Notes: a model not told the origin generated them from the sequence alone. Positions 1 through 6,426 are shown, counted from the stretch's first letter. The stretch is 6,486 bases of DNA from Lachnospiraceae bacterium (GCA_017958245.1 JAGDDC010000193.1:1-6486), one strand, 5' to 3'. Numbers and translations: made by a program.

Positions 1-30
1 CTTTCTGTCTAAGTTAGATGATCATTTTTC

Positions 31-59
31 AAAAACAAGCCGAGTGCGTCGCCCCCGGC
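31..59 (-). terminator. Probable intrinsic terminator downstream of the pspA-like gene
   Basis: On the minus strand, 30 nt after the stop codon, GCCGGG and CTCGGC can form a six-pair stem (one G-U pair) around a 9-nt loop. This is followed directly by TTGTTTTTG, a fair U-tract. It lies where a rho-independent terminator of the pspA-like gene should be, so the gene is probably the last of its transcript. The stem is modest and one alternative pairing with a bulge exists. Confidence 0.6.
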
Positions 60-89
60 CTGTCTTGATCTTCCTGTCTGTCCTAAAAC

Positions 90-773
90 TTATTTGCCAA
101 GGCTTGCCTTGAGTGCTGCGAGCTCGTCATCTACAGAAGTTGCTGTGGGTGAGTTGCCGTACTTCGCCTCGAGGTCCTCGATCTGGTCCTTCTTTGTGGA
201 TCTGTTGAGCTCTGCCATAGCATTTGCCTCGTCGATCTTCTTGTCAGCCATCTTCTCGAACTTCTCGAAGCTGCTGATGGAGTTGTTCGCGCTGGATACC
301 GATGAAGTCATCTTGTTGATGGTCTCCTGGGTCTTTGCCACAGCGAGCTTGCCCTTGATCATATCCTTGCGGTTCTCGAGTTCTCCGATGTCGCTCACGA
401 GTTTGTCATGCATCTGACGCATGTTGGTAGCGTTGGTGTGTGCGAGCTCGTAGGTCTGGGTGAGGCCTTCGAGGTTTCTCGAAACTGAAGCCTTCTGCTC
501 GAGGAACTTCCTTGCGTCGTCCTCGTTGCCTGCCTCAAGAGCCTTCACAGCGTATGCCTGCATCTTGTCGATCTCTTTCTGGCACTCGTCGAGTTCTCTC
601 TTTGCTCTCTGCTCCTCAGCCATGACAGCTGCGGTCTCCGACTTAACCTTGCCGAGGTCGGAATTTAAGTTTCTTAAGCACTGATCGATCATCTTCTCGG
701 GGTCTTCAGCCTTGTCGAGAAGAGCGTTGATGTTTGCCGACATGATATCCTTGAATCTTGAAAGTATACCCAT
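90..773 (-). CDS. pspA: PspA/IM30 family membrane-stress protein
   Basis: A 227-residue protein of the usual PspA/Vipp1 (IM30) length. These are peripheral inner-membrane proteins of the bacterial ESCRT-III superfamily that coat and stabilise stressed membranes. The start MGILSRFKDIMSANINALLDKAEDP is typical: an amphipathic helix followed by the conserved hairpin with D-PEKMIDQ. Almost all the rest is charged coiled coil (roughly residues 25-195), with AEEQRAKREL and ALEAGNEDDARKFLEQK matching the family core. A Ser/Thr/Asn-rich break near 155-165 and a short acidic C-terminal helix (DDELAALKASLGK) follow. The start at 773 is chosen because GGAGGAAAGG lies just upstream and because the family begins MGI; a longer frame to 809 adds a Lys/Arg-rich stretch unlike the family. 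It has its own promoter and terminator and no recognisable psp or lia regulator beside it in this window. The family call is firm; the specific stress it answers is unknown. Confidence 0.93.
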   Translation of the reverse strand: MGILSRFKDIMSANINALLDKAEDPEKMIDQCLRNLNSDLGKVKSETAAVMAEEQRAKRELDECQKEIDKMQAYAVKALEAGNEDDARKFLEQKASVSRNLEGLTQTYELAHTNATNMRQMHDKLVSDIGELENRKDMIKGKLAVAKTQETINKMTSSVSSANNSISSFEKFEKMADKKIDEANAMAELNRSTKKDQIEDLEAKYGNSPTATSVDDELAALKASLGK

Positions 774-780
774 ATTACCT

Positions 781-787
781 TTCCTCC
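781..787 (-). promoter_or_regulatory. Ribosome binding site of the pspA-like gene
   Basis: The minus strand reads GGAGGAA about 7-9 nt before the ATG at 773. This strong Shine-Dalgarno fixes the start and argues against the longer frame beginning at 809, where this site would lie inside the coding sequence. Confidence 0.8.
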
Positions 788-875
788 GTTTTCTGCCCCG
801 TGGGCTCATTTGTCTGCGGACCCTTCGGCGTGAATTGTTTACACTTTTTGCGCATCGGGTCGCATCTCGACTATA

Positions 876-904
876 AGTTTATGACATTTGCCCTCTGTAG
901 TCAA
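876..904 (-). promoter_or_regulatory. Sigma-A-like promoter for the pspA-like gene
   Basis: The minus strand carries TTGACT (899-904, five of six matches to the -35 consensus), a 17-nt spacer, and TAAACT (876-881, four of six matches to the -10). Transcription would start near 869, giving a leader of about 95 nt. No sigma-54 (GG-N10-GC) promoter, the usual driver of enterobacterial psp operons, is evident here. Confidence 0.6.
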
Positions 905-1053
905 GCAAATCCGACCCTCATGCCAAAAGATTAGCCGCCACGGATAGTGGTCTCCCCGCAAATGAAGTGTCTTTCCGCGCTGGCAAATCCGCCCCCGCCG
1001 TGATATAATACTCTGGTCAAAGGGCCTTTATGGTCCGTTCTAAAATCATTTGC
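885..1053. repeat. Cluster of GCAAAT-core motifs in the divergent intergenic region
   Basis: GCAAAT or its complement occurs at 885-891, 905-913, 958-964, 983-991 and 1047-1053. Two copies share GCAAATCCG (905-913 and 983-991). Two belong to the longer word GCAAATGA (958-965 on plus, 1046-1053 on minus), which recurs at 1515-1522 and on the minus strand at 3702-3709. The copies lie in both orientations without regular spacing. They could be binding sites or fragments of a dispersed extragenic element; function is unknown. Confidence 0.35.
981..1009 (+). promoter_or_regulatory. Promoter of the methyltransferase gene with extended -10
   Basis: A perfect TATAAT (1004-1009) is preceded by TG one base upstream (TGA-TATAAT), an extended -10 element. 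A weak -35 (TGGCAA, 981-986) sits 17 nt upstream, as is common when the -10 is extended. Transcription would start near 1016, giving a leader of about 50 nt. An 11-bp palindrome, AAAGGGCCTTT (1019-1029), lies just after the predicted start. Confidence 0.7.
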
Positions 1054-1060
1054 AAAGGAA
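1054..1060 (+). promoter_or_regulatory. Ribosome binding site of the methyltransferase gene
   Basis: AAAGGAA lies about 7-8 nt before the ATG at 1068. It favours that ATG over the upstream in-frame TTG at 1050, which would place this site inside the gene and has no Shine-Dalgarno of its own. Confidence 0.65.
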
Positions 1061-1067
1061 ATGCTAT

Positions 1068-2036
1068 ATGTGGATCGCAGACAAATGGAAAGACTATGAG
1101 GTGCTCGATTCCTCGGACGGCGAGAAGCTCGAACGCTGGGGGCGTTTTAAGCTTCTGAGGCCCGACCCGCAGGTCATCTGGAGCATAAAAAAAGACCCCT
1201 CTCTCTGGGGGAAGTTAAACGCGCACTATCACAGGAGTGACCGCGGCGGCGGCGAATGGGAGTTCTTCGACCTGCCGGAGACCTGGCAGATCACCTACCG
1301 CGAGGCGGTGTTCAACCTAAAGCCCTTCAGCTTCAAGCACACAGGGCTCTTCCCCGAGCAGGCGGTCAACTGGGACTGGATGCGCGGCGTGATAAGGACT
1401 GCGCTCGACCGCGACGGAGACCGCCGCATCAAGGTCCTCAACCTCTTTGCCTACACAGGCGGCGCTACGATCGCGCCGGCTCTCGAGGGAGCTCCGGCCC
1501 GCGCTTCTCACACCGCAAATGATGCAGGCCACGCTTTTCCTGCCCGCGGGGCCGAAGCCGGCACCCCCGGGGAAGCCTTCAGAGTCAGTGTGACACACGT
1601 TGATGCCTCAAAGGGCATGGTGACCTGGGCCAAGGAGAACGCCCACGCCTCAGGCCTTGAGAGCGCGCCGATCAGATATATAACCGACGACTGCAAGAAG
1701 TTCGTGGAGCGCGAGATACGCCGCGGGAACAGGTACGACGCGATCATCATGGACCCTCCCTCCTACGGAAGGGGCCCGGGCGGCGAGATCTGGAAGCTCG
1801 AGGAGAGTCTTCATCCCTTTGTGAAGCTCTGCGCAGAGCTTCTGACGGACGACCCTCTCTTCGTGCTCATAAACTCCTACACCACAGGGCTCCAGCCCGC
1901 TGTCCTCTCATATCTTCTGAACCTCGAGTTCGCGAAGAGGTTTGGGGGAAGTGTGAGCGCGGACGAGATCGGTCTTCCGGTCACGCACGGCGGTTTTGTG
2001 CTCCCCTGCGGAGCCTCGGGGCGCTGGGTCAGATAG
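1068..2036 (+). CDS. Class I SAM-dependent methyltransferase, COG1092 (RlmI/RlmK-like)
   Basis: A 322-residue Rossmann-fold methyltransferase resembling the catalytic half of 23S rRNA cytosine or guanine methyltransferases (RlmI, RlmK). It has no N-terminal PUA domain before the fold; residues 1-110 are the family lead-in ending KHTGLFPEQAVNWDW. Motif I is NLFAYTGGAT (125-134), the SAM-ribose strand VTHVDAS is at 175-181, TDDCKKFVE (206-214) precedes motif IV, and motif IV is DPPSYGRG (229-236). The C-terminus has SADEIGLPVTHGGFVLPCGASGRW, a well-kept family ending. In relatives only a short Ala-rich helix separates motif I from the ribose strand; here about 30 extra residues (143-172) are inserted. 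The gene is monocistronic in this window and runs convergently into the transporter operon. The methyltransferase call is firm; the substrate (probably rRNA) is inferred, so no symbol is given. Confidence 0.85.
   Translation: MWIADKWKDYEVLDSSDGEKLERWGRFKLLRPDPQVIWSIKKDPSLWGKLNAHYHRSDRGGGEWEFFDLPETWQITYREAVFNLKPFSFKHTGLFPEQAVNWDWMRGVIRTALDRDGDRRIKVLNLFAYTGGATIAPALEGAPARASHTANDAGHAFPARGAEAGTPGEAFRVSVTHVDASKGMVTWAKENAHASGLESAPIRYITDDCKKFVEREIRRGNRYDAIIMDPPSYGRGPGGEIWKLEESLHPFVKLCAELLTDDPLFVLINSYTTGLQPAVLSYLLNLEFAKRFGGSVSADEIGLPVTHGGFVLPCGASGRWVR
1494..1583 (+). other. In-frame Ala/Gly/Pro-rich insertion in the methyltransferase
   Basis: About 30 codons, residues 143-172, rich in Ala, Gly, Pro and His, lie between motif I (ending GGAT) and the VTHVDAS strand. 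Members as I remember them pass from motif I to this strand with only a short helix. The DNA holds GC palindromes (CCCGCGGG, CCCCGGGG) and one copy of GCAAATGA, the word repeated in the intergenic regions. The boundaries are approximate. Confidence 0.55.
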
Positions 2037-2040
2037 ACCC
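2026..2040. other. Small hairpin across the two convergent stop codons
   Basis: GGGTC and GACCC form a perfect five-pair stem around AGATA. The hairpin spans the minus-strand TGA (2029-2031) and the plus-strand TAG (2034-2036). Neither strand has a U-tract after it, so it is not a standard terminator. A second five-pair stem (GCTCC/GGAGC, 2000-2014) lies just inside the methyltransferase gene. Role in ending either transcript is uncertain. Confidence 0.35.
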
Positions 2041-3618
2041 GGTCTTCTTCTCCTCGATCATCGGCTCATATCTCTTCGCGCAGCCCACAGTCTCGAAGCA
2101 GAGCATGAGCACGTTGAAGCCCGAGTTTACAAAATCAAGGATCATATCTGCCGCCATGCCGAGCACGATCGCTTCGCTCGGGATCCCAAGTCCCGAAAAC
2201 ATCACTGCAAACCCGAGCAGCGCGGCGTTCGGAATGGGCGGGATGGCGATGACTACCAGCGTAGATATGATGACTGCAGAGACGATCCACGAGGGACTCA
2301 CGTCCAACCCGTAGGTCTCTGCGAGCGAAAAGCAGAGCACCGAAAAGAAAGCCACGCTTCCTGCCTTGAGGAACATCGTGCCGAGCGGATACATGAGGCC
2401 GGCCATGTTCTTTTTGACACCGAACTTCTCTTGAAGCGTCTCCATGGAGAGTGTCATGGCAGCCACGCCCGACGACGAAGTGAAAGCCACTATAAAAGGC
2501 GGCATGAAGCTCTTTAAGATCTCCCCCGGAGACCGCTTGATCCGCAGCGAAGTCACAAAGAGCAGGACCGCTGAGATTACGATGTTCATCGCGATCACGA
2601 TCACTATAGGCTTGATGACCGCGAGGAAGACGCCCGCTTCCCCCGTCCATATCTGTCTCACTATCAGTGAGAAGGCCAGCAAAGGCACGAGTGAGCAGAC
2701 CGTCGCGACCACGCGCTGCATGACGGCTGCAGACTCACATACAAGCTCTCTTACTTTTCCCGCGCGCCCGCCGAGCGCGATCATCGCAGTCGCAAGGAAG
2801 AGTGCAATCACTATGATCTGGAGAGTGTTTCCGTTCTTGAACGGATCGATCGGATTGGAGGGCAGGATCCCAAAGAGCAGCTCGCTGATCTGGCCGATCG
2901 TCTCCGTACCTCCGTGTCCCTGAAGAGTGTAGTTCAGGTCAAGAAAGGGCAGGGATGCGGCAGCTGCGAGGCTGCCCACCAGGAAGGATATGGCCAAAAG
3001 CCTCAGCACGAACCTTCTGCACAGGCGTCCCGCAGACGGCGAGTCGCCCATACCGAGCATCCCGCCACACACTGTCAGTCCGATCATCAACCCCGCAAAT
3101 GTCGTGACAAGCCCCATAAATGCGTGCACCACGGGTGTGAGCACTATCTCGTCCACACTCTTCCTGAAGGTCTCGGGAAGGAATGTCCCGAGCACTCCGA
3201 TGAGAGCCGCGAGTCCCATGGCCACCAGTATGTAGAAGGTGATGCCCTTCTTAGGCTTCTCAGCCATGCAGAGGGATACGGTGTTGGTCCTTCCCCTGTA
3301 GCTCCACGACGGCGAGATCCCGAGCATCTTCAGCACGTCTCCCGACCAGGTTTCGTCGGTGTCCGTCGGATCGAAGGCCTCCCCGTCATATCGGAGACGG
3401 AAGACCTGCTGCCCCGATCTCTTTCCTATAGCGACGCTTATCCGCGCTCCCTCGCCGAACTTCTCAAGCAGGTTTAGAAGCATCTCCTCGACAGTCAGCC
3501 TTATGCGCTGTATGTTTCTGTTCTCGAGTTTTTTCTGTTTAAGATAGGCCTGGACCTCCGCCGAGATCTCATCCACGACCGCTGCACTCAGCGGATAGTC
3601 CTTGTATACCGGTGCCAT
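2029..3618 (-). CDS. DAACS/SDF-family transporter with N-terminal RsbW-like domain
   Basis: A 529-residue membrane protein in two parts. Residues 1-118 are soluble and resemble an RsbW/SpoIIAB (HATPase_c_2) domain: RIRLTVEEMLLN holds the N-box pattern E45-xxx-N49, and YDGEAFDP (77-84) matches the G1-box region. Residues 125-510 are a dicarboxylate/amino acid symporter of the GltPh family: SNPIDPFKNGNTLQIIV (254-270), the HP1 serine motif TSSS (380-383), the PLG of helix 7 (411-413), and a helix 8 with D491, D495 and N502. Unlike GltPh, the NMDGT motif is replaced (FLKAGS, 416-421). By my alignment R397 becomes N498 and D405 becomes L506, so sodium coupling and acidic substrates are doubtful. 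AGAGGAAA before the ATG at 3618 supports the start. It is the third gene of the transporter operon, 96 bp after the ABC ATPase. The family is clear; the substrate is unknown. Confidence 0.85.
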   Translation of the reverse strand: MAPVYKDYPLSAAVVDEISAEVQAYLKQKKLENRNIQRIRLTVEEMLLNLLEKFGEGARISVAIGKRSGQQVFRLRYDGEAFDPTDTDETWSGDVLKMLGISPSWSYRGRTNTVSLCMAEKPKKGITFYILVAMGLAALIGVLGTFLPETFRKSVDEIVLTPVVHAFMGLVTTFAGLMIGLTVCGGMLGMGDSPSAGRLCRRFVLRLLAISFLVGSLAAAASLPFLDLNYTLQGHGGTETIGQISELLFGILPSNPIDPFKNGNTLQIIVIALFLATAMIALGGRAGKVRELVCESAAVMQRVVATVCSLVPLLAFSLIVRQIWTGEAGVFLAVIKPIVIVIAMNIVISAVLLFVTSLRIKRSPGEILKSFMPPFIVAFTSSSGVAAMTLSMETLQEKFGVKKNMAGLMYPLGTMFLKAGSVAFFSVLCFSLAETYGLDVSPSWIVSAVIISTLVVIAIPPIPNAALLGFAVMFSGLGIPSEAIVLGMAADMILDFVNSGFNVLMLCFETVGCAKRYEPMIEEKKTGSI

Positions 3619-3621
3619 ATG

Positions 3622-3674
3622 GTTTCCTCTTTGATTCTTTTACGCATCCTTCAGCAAAGCTTCGTTTCCTCTTT
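3622..3674 (-). repeat. Duplicated ribosome-binding sequence before the symporter gene
   Basis: The 11-mer AAAGAGGAAAC on the minus strand occurs at 3664-3674 and at 3622-3632, with starts 42 bp apart. The second copy is the symporter's ribosome binding site, 7-8 nt before the ATG at 3618. The first has no suitably placed start codon and may be a leftover of a local duplication or a ribosome standby site. Confidence 0.5.
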
Positions 3675-3714
3675 TTCTTTAACGCGCCCGTCTGCGCGGT
3701 TTCATTTGCAGAGA

Positions 3715-4815
3715 TCAGTTGCTTTTATCGCGTATGAGCACGTTGATCGTGTTGGAATCTTCCCTGCCGGGCTCGTAGTTGTAGGTTATCTCGTCAACCG
3801 AGCTTCTCAGGAACTCGTAGGAGAACTCGTTGTCGCCGTACTCGGGATCGAAATTGTCCCCGCCGTAGGTGACGATCACCCGAGCGATCTTCTCCTTGTC
3901 CGAGTATTCGATAGTCACGTGGACTCCGCGGTCTGCGATCACGGAGGTGAGCATCTGCTGTATGAGCTCCTCGAAAGCCAGGCGGATCCTGTATCTCACG
4001 GGCGAAGGGATGGCGTTCTGCCAGCAGTACCTGTCTATCTGCGCCCCCGCACCTATGAAGTCGTAGTCGAGACTGTCGACGTCGATCTCGAGGACCTTGA
4101 GCTGCCTGATGAAGCGCCTTGTCAGGTCCTTCTTCGGTGTGTCAAAGATCTGCTCGGGCGTGCCGTCCTCGTAGATCCCGCCCTGATCCATATAGAAGAC
4201 TCTGTTGCAGATCTCGCGGGCGAAGTTCATCTCGTGGGTGACGATCATCATCGTCTTGCCGGTCTTCGACAGGTCTCTGATGACGGCCTGCACCTCTCCC
4301 ACCATCGTGGGGTCGAGGGCACTCGTAGGCTCGTCAAAGAGTATCACCTCGGGGTCCATGGCAAGCGTCCTCGCGATCGCGACACGCTGCTGCTGCCCGC
4401 CCGAGAGCTGATCGGGGTATTTCAGTTCCTTGCCCGACAGTCCCACGCGCTTTAAGAGCGCGATGCCCGTGTCATAGGCCTCCTGTTTGGACCTCTTCAG
4501 GATGTCCATCGGAGCGAGCATCAGGTTCTCTATGACGGTGAGGTGCGGAAAGAGGTTGAAGGACTGGAAGACCATGCCCATCTTGCGCCTCGCGAGCGTC
4601 AGGTCGTAGCCCTTGGCGGTGATGTCCGTGCCGTCGAGCAGGATCTGCCCTCCCGTGGGCTTCTCAAGCATATTGATACAGCGGATGAGCGTGGACTTGC
4701 CCGCTCCCGAAGGTCCGATCACCGAGATCACGTCCCCGTTGTTTATGACCACGCTGACATCCTTCAGCGGAACCACGTTCTCGTACTTTTTTTCAAGATG
4801 GATCAGTTCAATCAT
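3715..4815 (-). CDS. GlnQ-type amino acid ABC ATPase with C-terminal RsbW-like domain
   Basis: A 366-residue cytoplasmic ATPase; ordinary GlnQ-type proteins have about 240. Residues 1-240 are complete: Walker [10 protein letters not shown] (34-42), Q-loop Q84 in VFQSFNLFP, signature LSGGQQQR (137-144), Walker B VILFDEP with catalytic E162, D-loop SALDP and switch H194. The polar amino acid uptake subfamily is indicated by [16 protein letters not shown] and the closing [10 protein letters not shown]. Residues 246-364 are an extra domain similar to the symporter's N-terminus. It has [14 protein letters not shown] (276-289), YGGDNFDP (317-324) and [13 protein letters not shown] (338-350), the pattern of RsbW-like HATPase_c_2 proteins. 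The N-box Asn is Gln287 and the glycine-rich G2 box is absent, so nucleotide binding there is doubtful. The gene overlaps the upstream permease by 8 bp, implying coupled translation; AAAGGAG precedes the ATG. It should energise that permease. Confidence 0.93.
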   Translation of the reverse strand: MIELIHLEKKYENVVPLKDVSVVINNGDVISVIGPSGAGKSTLIRCINMLEKPTGGQILLDGTDITAKGYDLTLARRKMGMVFQSFNLFPHLTVIENLMLAPMDILKRSKQEAYDTGIALLKRVGLSGKELKYPDQLSGGQQQRVAIARTLAMDPEVILFDEPTSALDPTMVGEVQAVIRDLSKTGKTMMIVTHEMNFAREICNRVFYMDQGGIYEDGTPEQIFDTPKKDLTRRFIRQLKVLEIDVDSLDYDFIGAGAQIDRYCWQNAIPSPVRYRIRLAFEELIQQMLTSVIADRGVHVTIEYSDKEKIARVIVTYGGDNFDPEYGDNEFSYEFLRSSVDEITYNYEPGREDSNTINVLIRDKSN

Positions 4816-6403
4816 GAGCAGTCACTCCTTTTAAGATTTCTTTTTCGCTCCTCTGTCTGGGATCTATGCGGACCTCGATCCTCCTTACGACGAAGATCAT
4901 CAGTGCCGCGATCACGAAATATATCACCGCCACTGCTATCAGCGGGAAGAAGGCGTCATAGGTACGGCTCCTCACGAGATCTCCCATCTTCGTGAGATCC
5001 TGCACCGCCACGTAGCCCACCACGGCGGTCGCCTTGATGGTCTCGGTGATCGAGCTCTTGTAAGCCGGCATGAAATGCGGCAGCGCCTGAGGCAGGATCA
5101 CGCGGTAGAAAGCCCTGCGGTTCGTGTAGCCCAGCGCGTATGCAGTCTCAAGCTGTTTGGGTCCCACTGCCCCGACTCCGGCCTTGATCATCGAGTAGAC
5201 CGATGCGCCGAACACCAGAGTGAAGCAGATTATGGCTATCCATGCACCCGAGATGAGCATCTTGCTGAACACTATGTAGTACAGTATCATCAGGAGAACC
5301 ACTATGGGCATCCCCGTCACAAGCCATACACAGAAGCGTGTGATCAGGTTTGCCGCGCGGTTTCCGTTCCTGCAGGCCATGAAGACGAAGAACCCGAGCG
5401 CGGTGCCGAGCAGTATCGACATCAGCGTGATGAAGATCGTCGTCCCGACACCCTCAAGGAACATCTTCCACCGGTCCTCGCGGATGAAGGTCTTCTCAAA
5501 GCTCTCCGCAAGTCCCTGCCAAAAGCCGGTGCTTGAGACCTCGTCCTTGAGGACCAGCAGCGCAGTGCCGCCCGTGTAATCGGGCTCCGAGAAGAGCGTC
5601 GTCTCCTTGCGCTCCTCGGTCACAGAGATGCAGGAAGCGCCAAGGTCGCACCTTCCGCTCTGGACTGCGGGAAGTATGGCGTCAAAGTTCATGTTCATGA
5701 TCTCGAGAGCATATCCCCTGTCCCTGCAGTACATCGCGACGATCTCGACCTCATACCCCATATACTTGCCGTCTGCCAAGAGGAAAAAGGGCGCGTACAT
5801 GGCCTCTCCGGCCAGCCTTATCGTGCCGTTTGTGGCAGGAAGGCTCTCGTAATCGGTCATCTCGACTTTCAAAGGGTCGGCTCCGTTGATCCATTTGTTT
5901 AAGAGCTCATCCATGACACCTGTTGACTTGAGCTCTCTCATATATGCGCTCAGATTCTCGCACAGGGCCTCTCCCTCGCTCGTCTTGGCGAGAGCATAGG
6001 CAAAATCGGTGACTCCGATCTCCTCCGGTATCGTGGTCAGATCCTCGTCCGTCGCAGCCATGTTGAGCGCGACAGGCCCGTCGAGCGCGATCGCGTCGAC
6101 CTTTCCGCTCTTTAGAGCAGCGATCCCGTCGGCGTTCGAGTTGAAGAAGAGGATCTCGGTATCCGGAAGCTCCTCGTGCACGATATCTCCGAAGATCGTA
6201 CCCGTGAGTCCTCCGATCTTTGCCTTCGCGAGGTCTTGAAGTCTGAGGCTCGTCCCGTTCTCGACCGTCGCGCCCGAACCGCCCTTCGCGCCCGAGCCTC
6301 CGTCAGCCCCGCTCCCTCCCGCGCAACCCGCGAGCAGGAGCGCCGCGAGCATCAGGGCAAGCGCGAGCAAGTATATGTATCTTGTAGATTTCTTTTTCTT
6401 CAT
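4808..6403 (-). CDS. Amino acid ABC transporter lipoprotein/permease fusion
   Basis: A 531-residue fusion of binding protein and permease. The lipoprotein signal has a Lys-rich start, a hydrophobic core and LLAGC with lipidated Cys27, then a linker of three GGSGA repeats (29-46). The SBP_bac_3 segments come in unusual order. First is lobe II (52-130) with D108 in [10 protein letters not shown], where the family binds the substrate amino group. Next is the C-terminal helix segment ending [10 protein letters not shown] (131-175). Lobe I then follows (192-287), with R265 in [15 protein letters not shown], where the carboxylate is bound. The permease domain (318-510) is of the HisM/GlnP type; its EAA loop is [24 protein letters not shown] (419-442), and [22 protein letters not shown] is also typical. 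The start at 6403 is chosen for the signal peptide; AAAGGA lies 11 nt upstream. A frame start at 6433 lacks a ribosome site. First gene of the operon; it imports an unidentified, probably polar, amino acid. Confidence 0.92.
   Translation of the reverse strand: MKKKKSTRYIYLLALALMLAALLLAGCAGGSGADGGSGAKGGSGATVENGTSLRLQDLAKAKIGGLTGTIFGDIVHEELPDTEILFFNSNADGIAALKSGKVDAIALDGPVALNMAATDEDLTTIPEEIGVTDFAYALAKTSEGEALCENLSAYMRELKSTGVMDELLNKWINGADPLKVEMTDYESLPATNGTIRLAGEAMYAPFFLLADGKYMGYEVEIVAMYCRDRGYALEIMNMNFDAILPAVQSGRCDLGASCISVTEERKETTLFSEPDYTGGTALLVLKDEVSSTGFWQGLAESFEKTFIREDRWKMFLEGVGTTIFITLMSILLGTALGFFVFMACRNGNRAANLITRFCVWLVTGMPIVVLLMILYYIVFSKMLISGAWIAIICFTLVFGASVYSMIKAGVGAVGPKQLETAYALGYTNRRAFYRVILPQALPHFMPAYKSSITETIKATAVVGYVAVQDLTKMGDLVRSRTYDAFFPLIAVAVIYFVIAALMIFVVRRIEVRIDPRQRSEKEILKGVTAHD
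6266..6319 (-). repeat. Three 18-bp tandem units encoding the GGSGA linker
   Basis: Three consecutive six-codon units encode [12 protein letters not shown] and GGSGAT immediately after the lipidated cysteine. The units have diverged at synonymous positions, so the array is not a very recent expansion. It forms a flexible tether between the membrane anchor and the binding domain. Confidence 0.8.
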
Positions 6404-6426
6404 AGGACCCGCAATCCTTTCATAAG

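Noticed and set aside
774..809. Longer start for the pspA-like protein (12 more codons)
   Set aside because: The extra residues are Lys/Arg-rich and unlike the family's MGI start, and a strong GGAGG site lies inside this stretch, pointing to the ATG at 773.
830..844. Near-palindrome in the pspA-like leader (GTGTAAACAATTCAC on minus)
   Set aside because: The arms pair only with an unpaired base, and the sequence matches no operator I can name; too weak to call.
1050..1067. TTG start for the methyltransferase
   Set aside because: The AAAGGAA ribosome site falls inside this stretch and correctly serves the ATG at 1068.
1996..2517. 173-codon open frame on the plus strand, His/Arg/Glu-rich
   Set aside because: Its composition is typical of a shadow of the symporter's hydrophobic codons on the other strand, and it overlaps two well-supported genes.
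3682..3702. Intrinsic terminator between the ATPase and symporter genes
   Set aside because: The CGCGC/GCGCG stem is only five pairs and is followed on the minus strand by an A-rich stretch, not a U-tract.
3724..4080. NIL or CBS regulatory domain at the ABC ATPase C-terminus
   Set aside because: C-terminal extensions of MetN- and OpuA-type ATPases have these domains, but the EE N-box helix, FDP motif and VDE-x-x-Y segment here fit an RsbW-like fold much better.
3619..4455. 278-codon open frame on the plus strand
   Set aside because: It lies antisense to the ABC ATPase gene, has no family-like motifs, and is explained by the GC-rich codon use of the real gene on the other strand.
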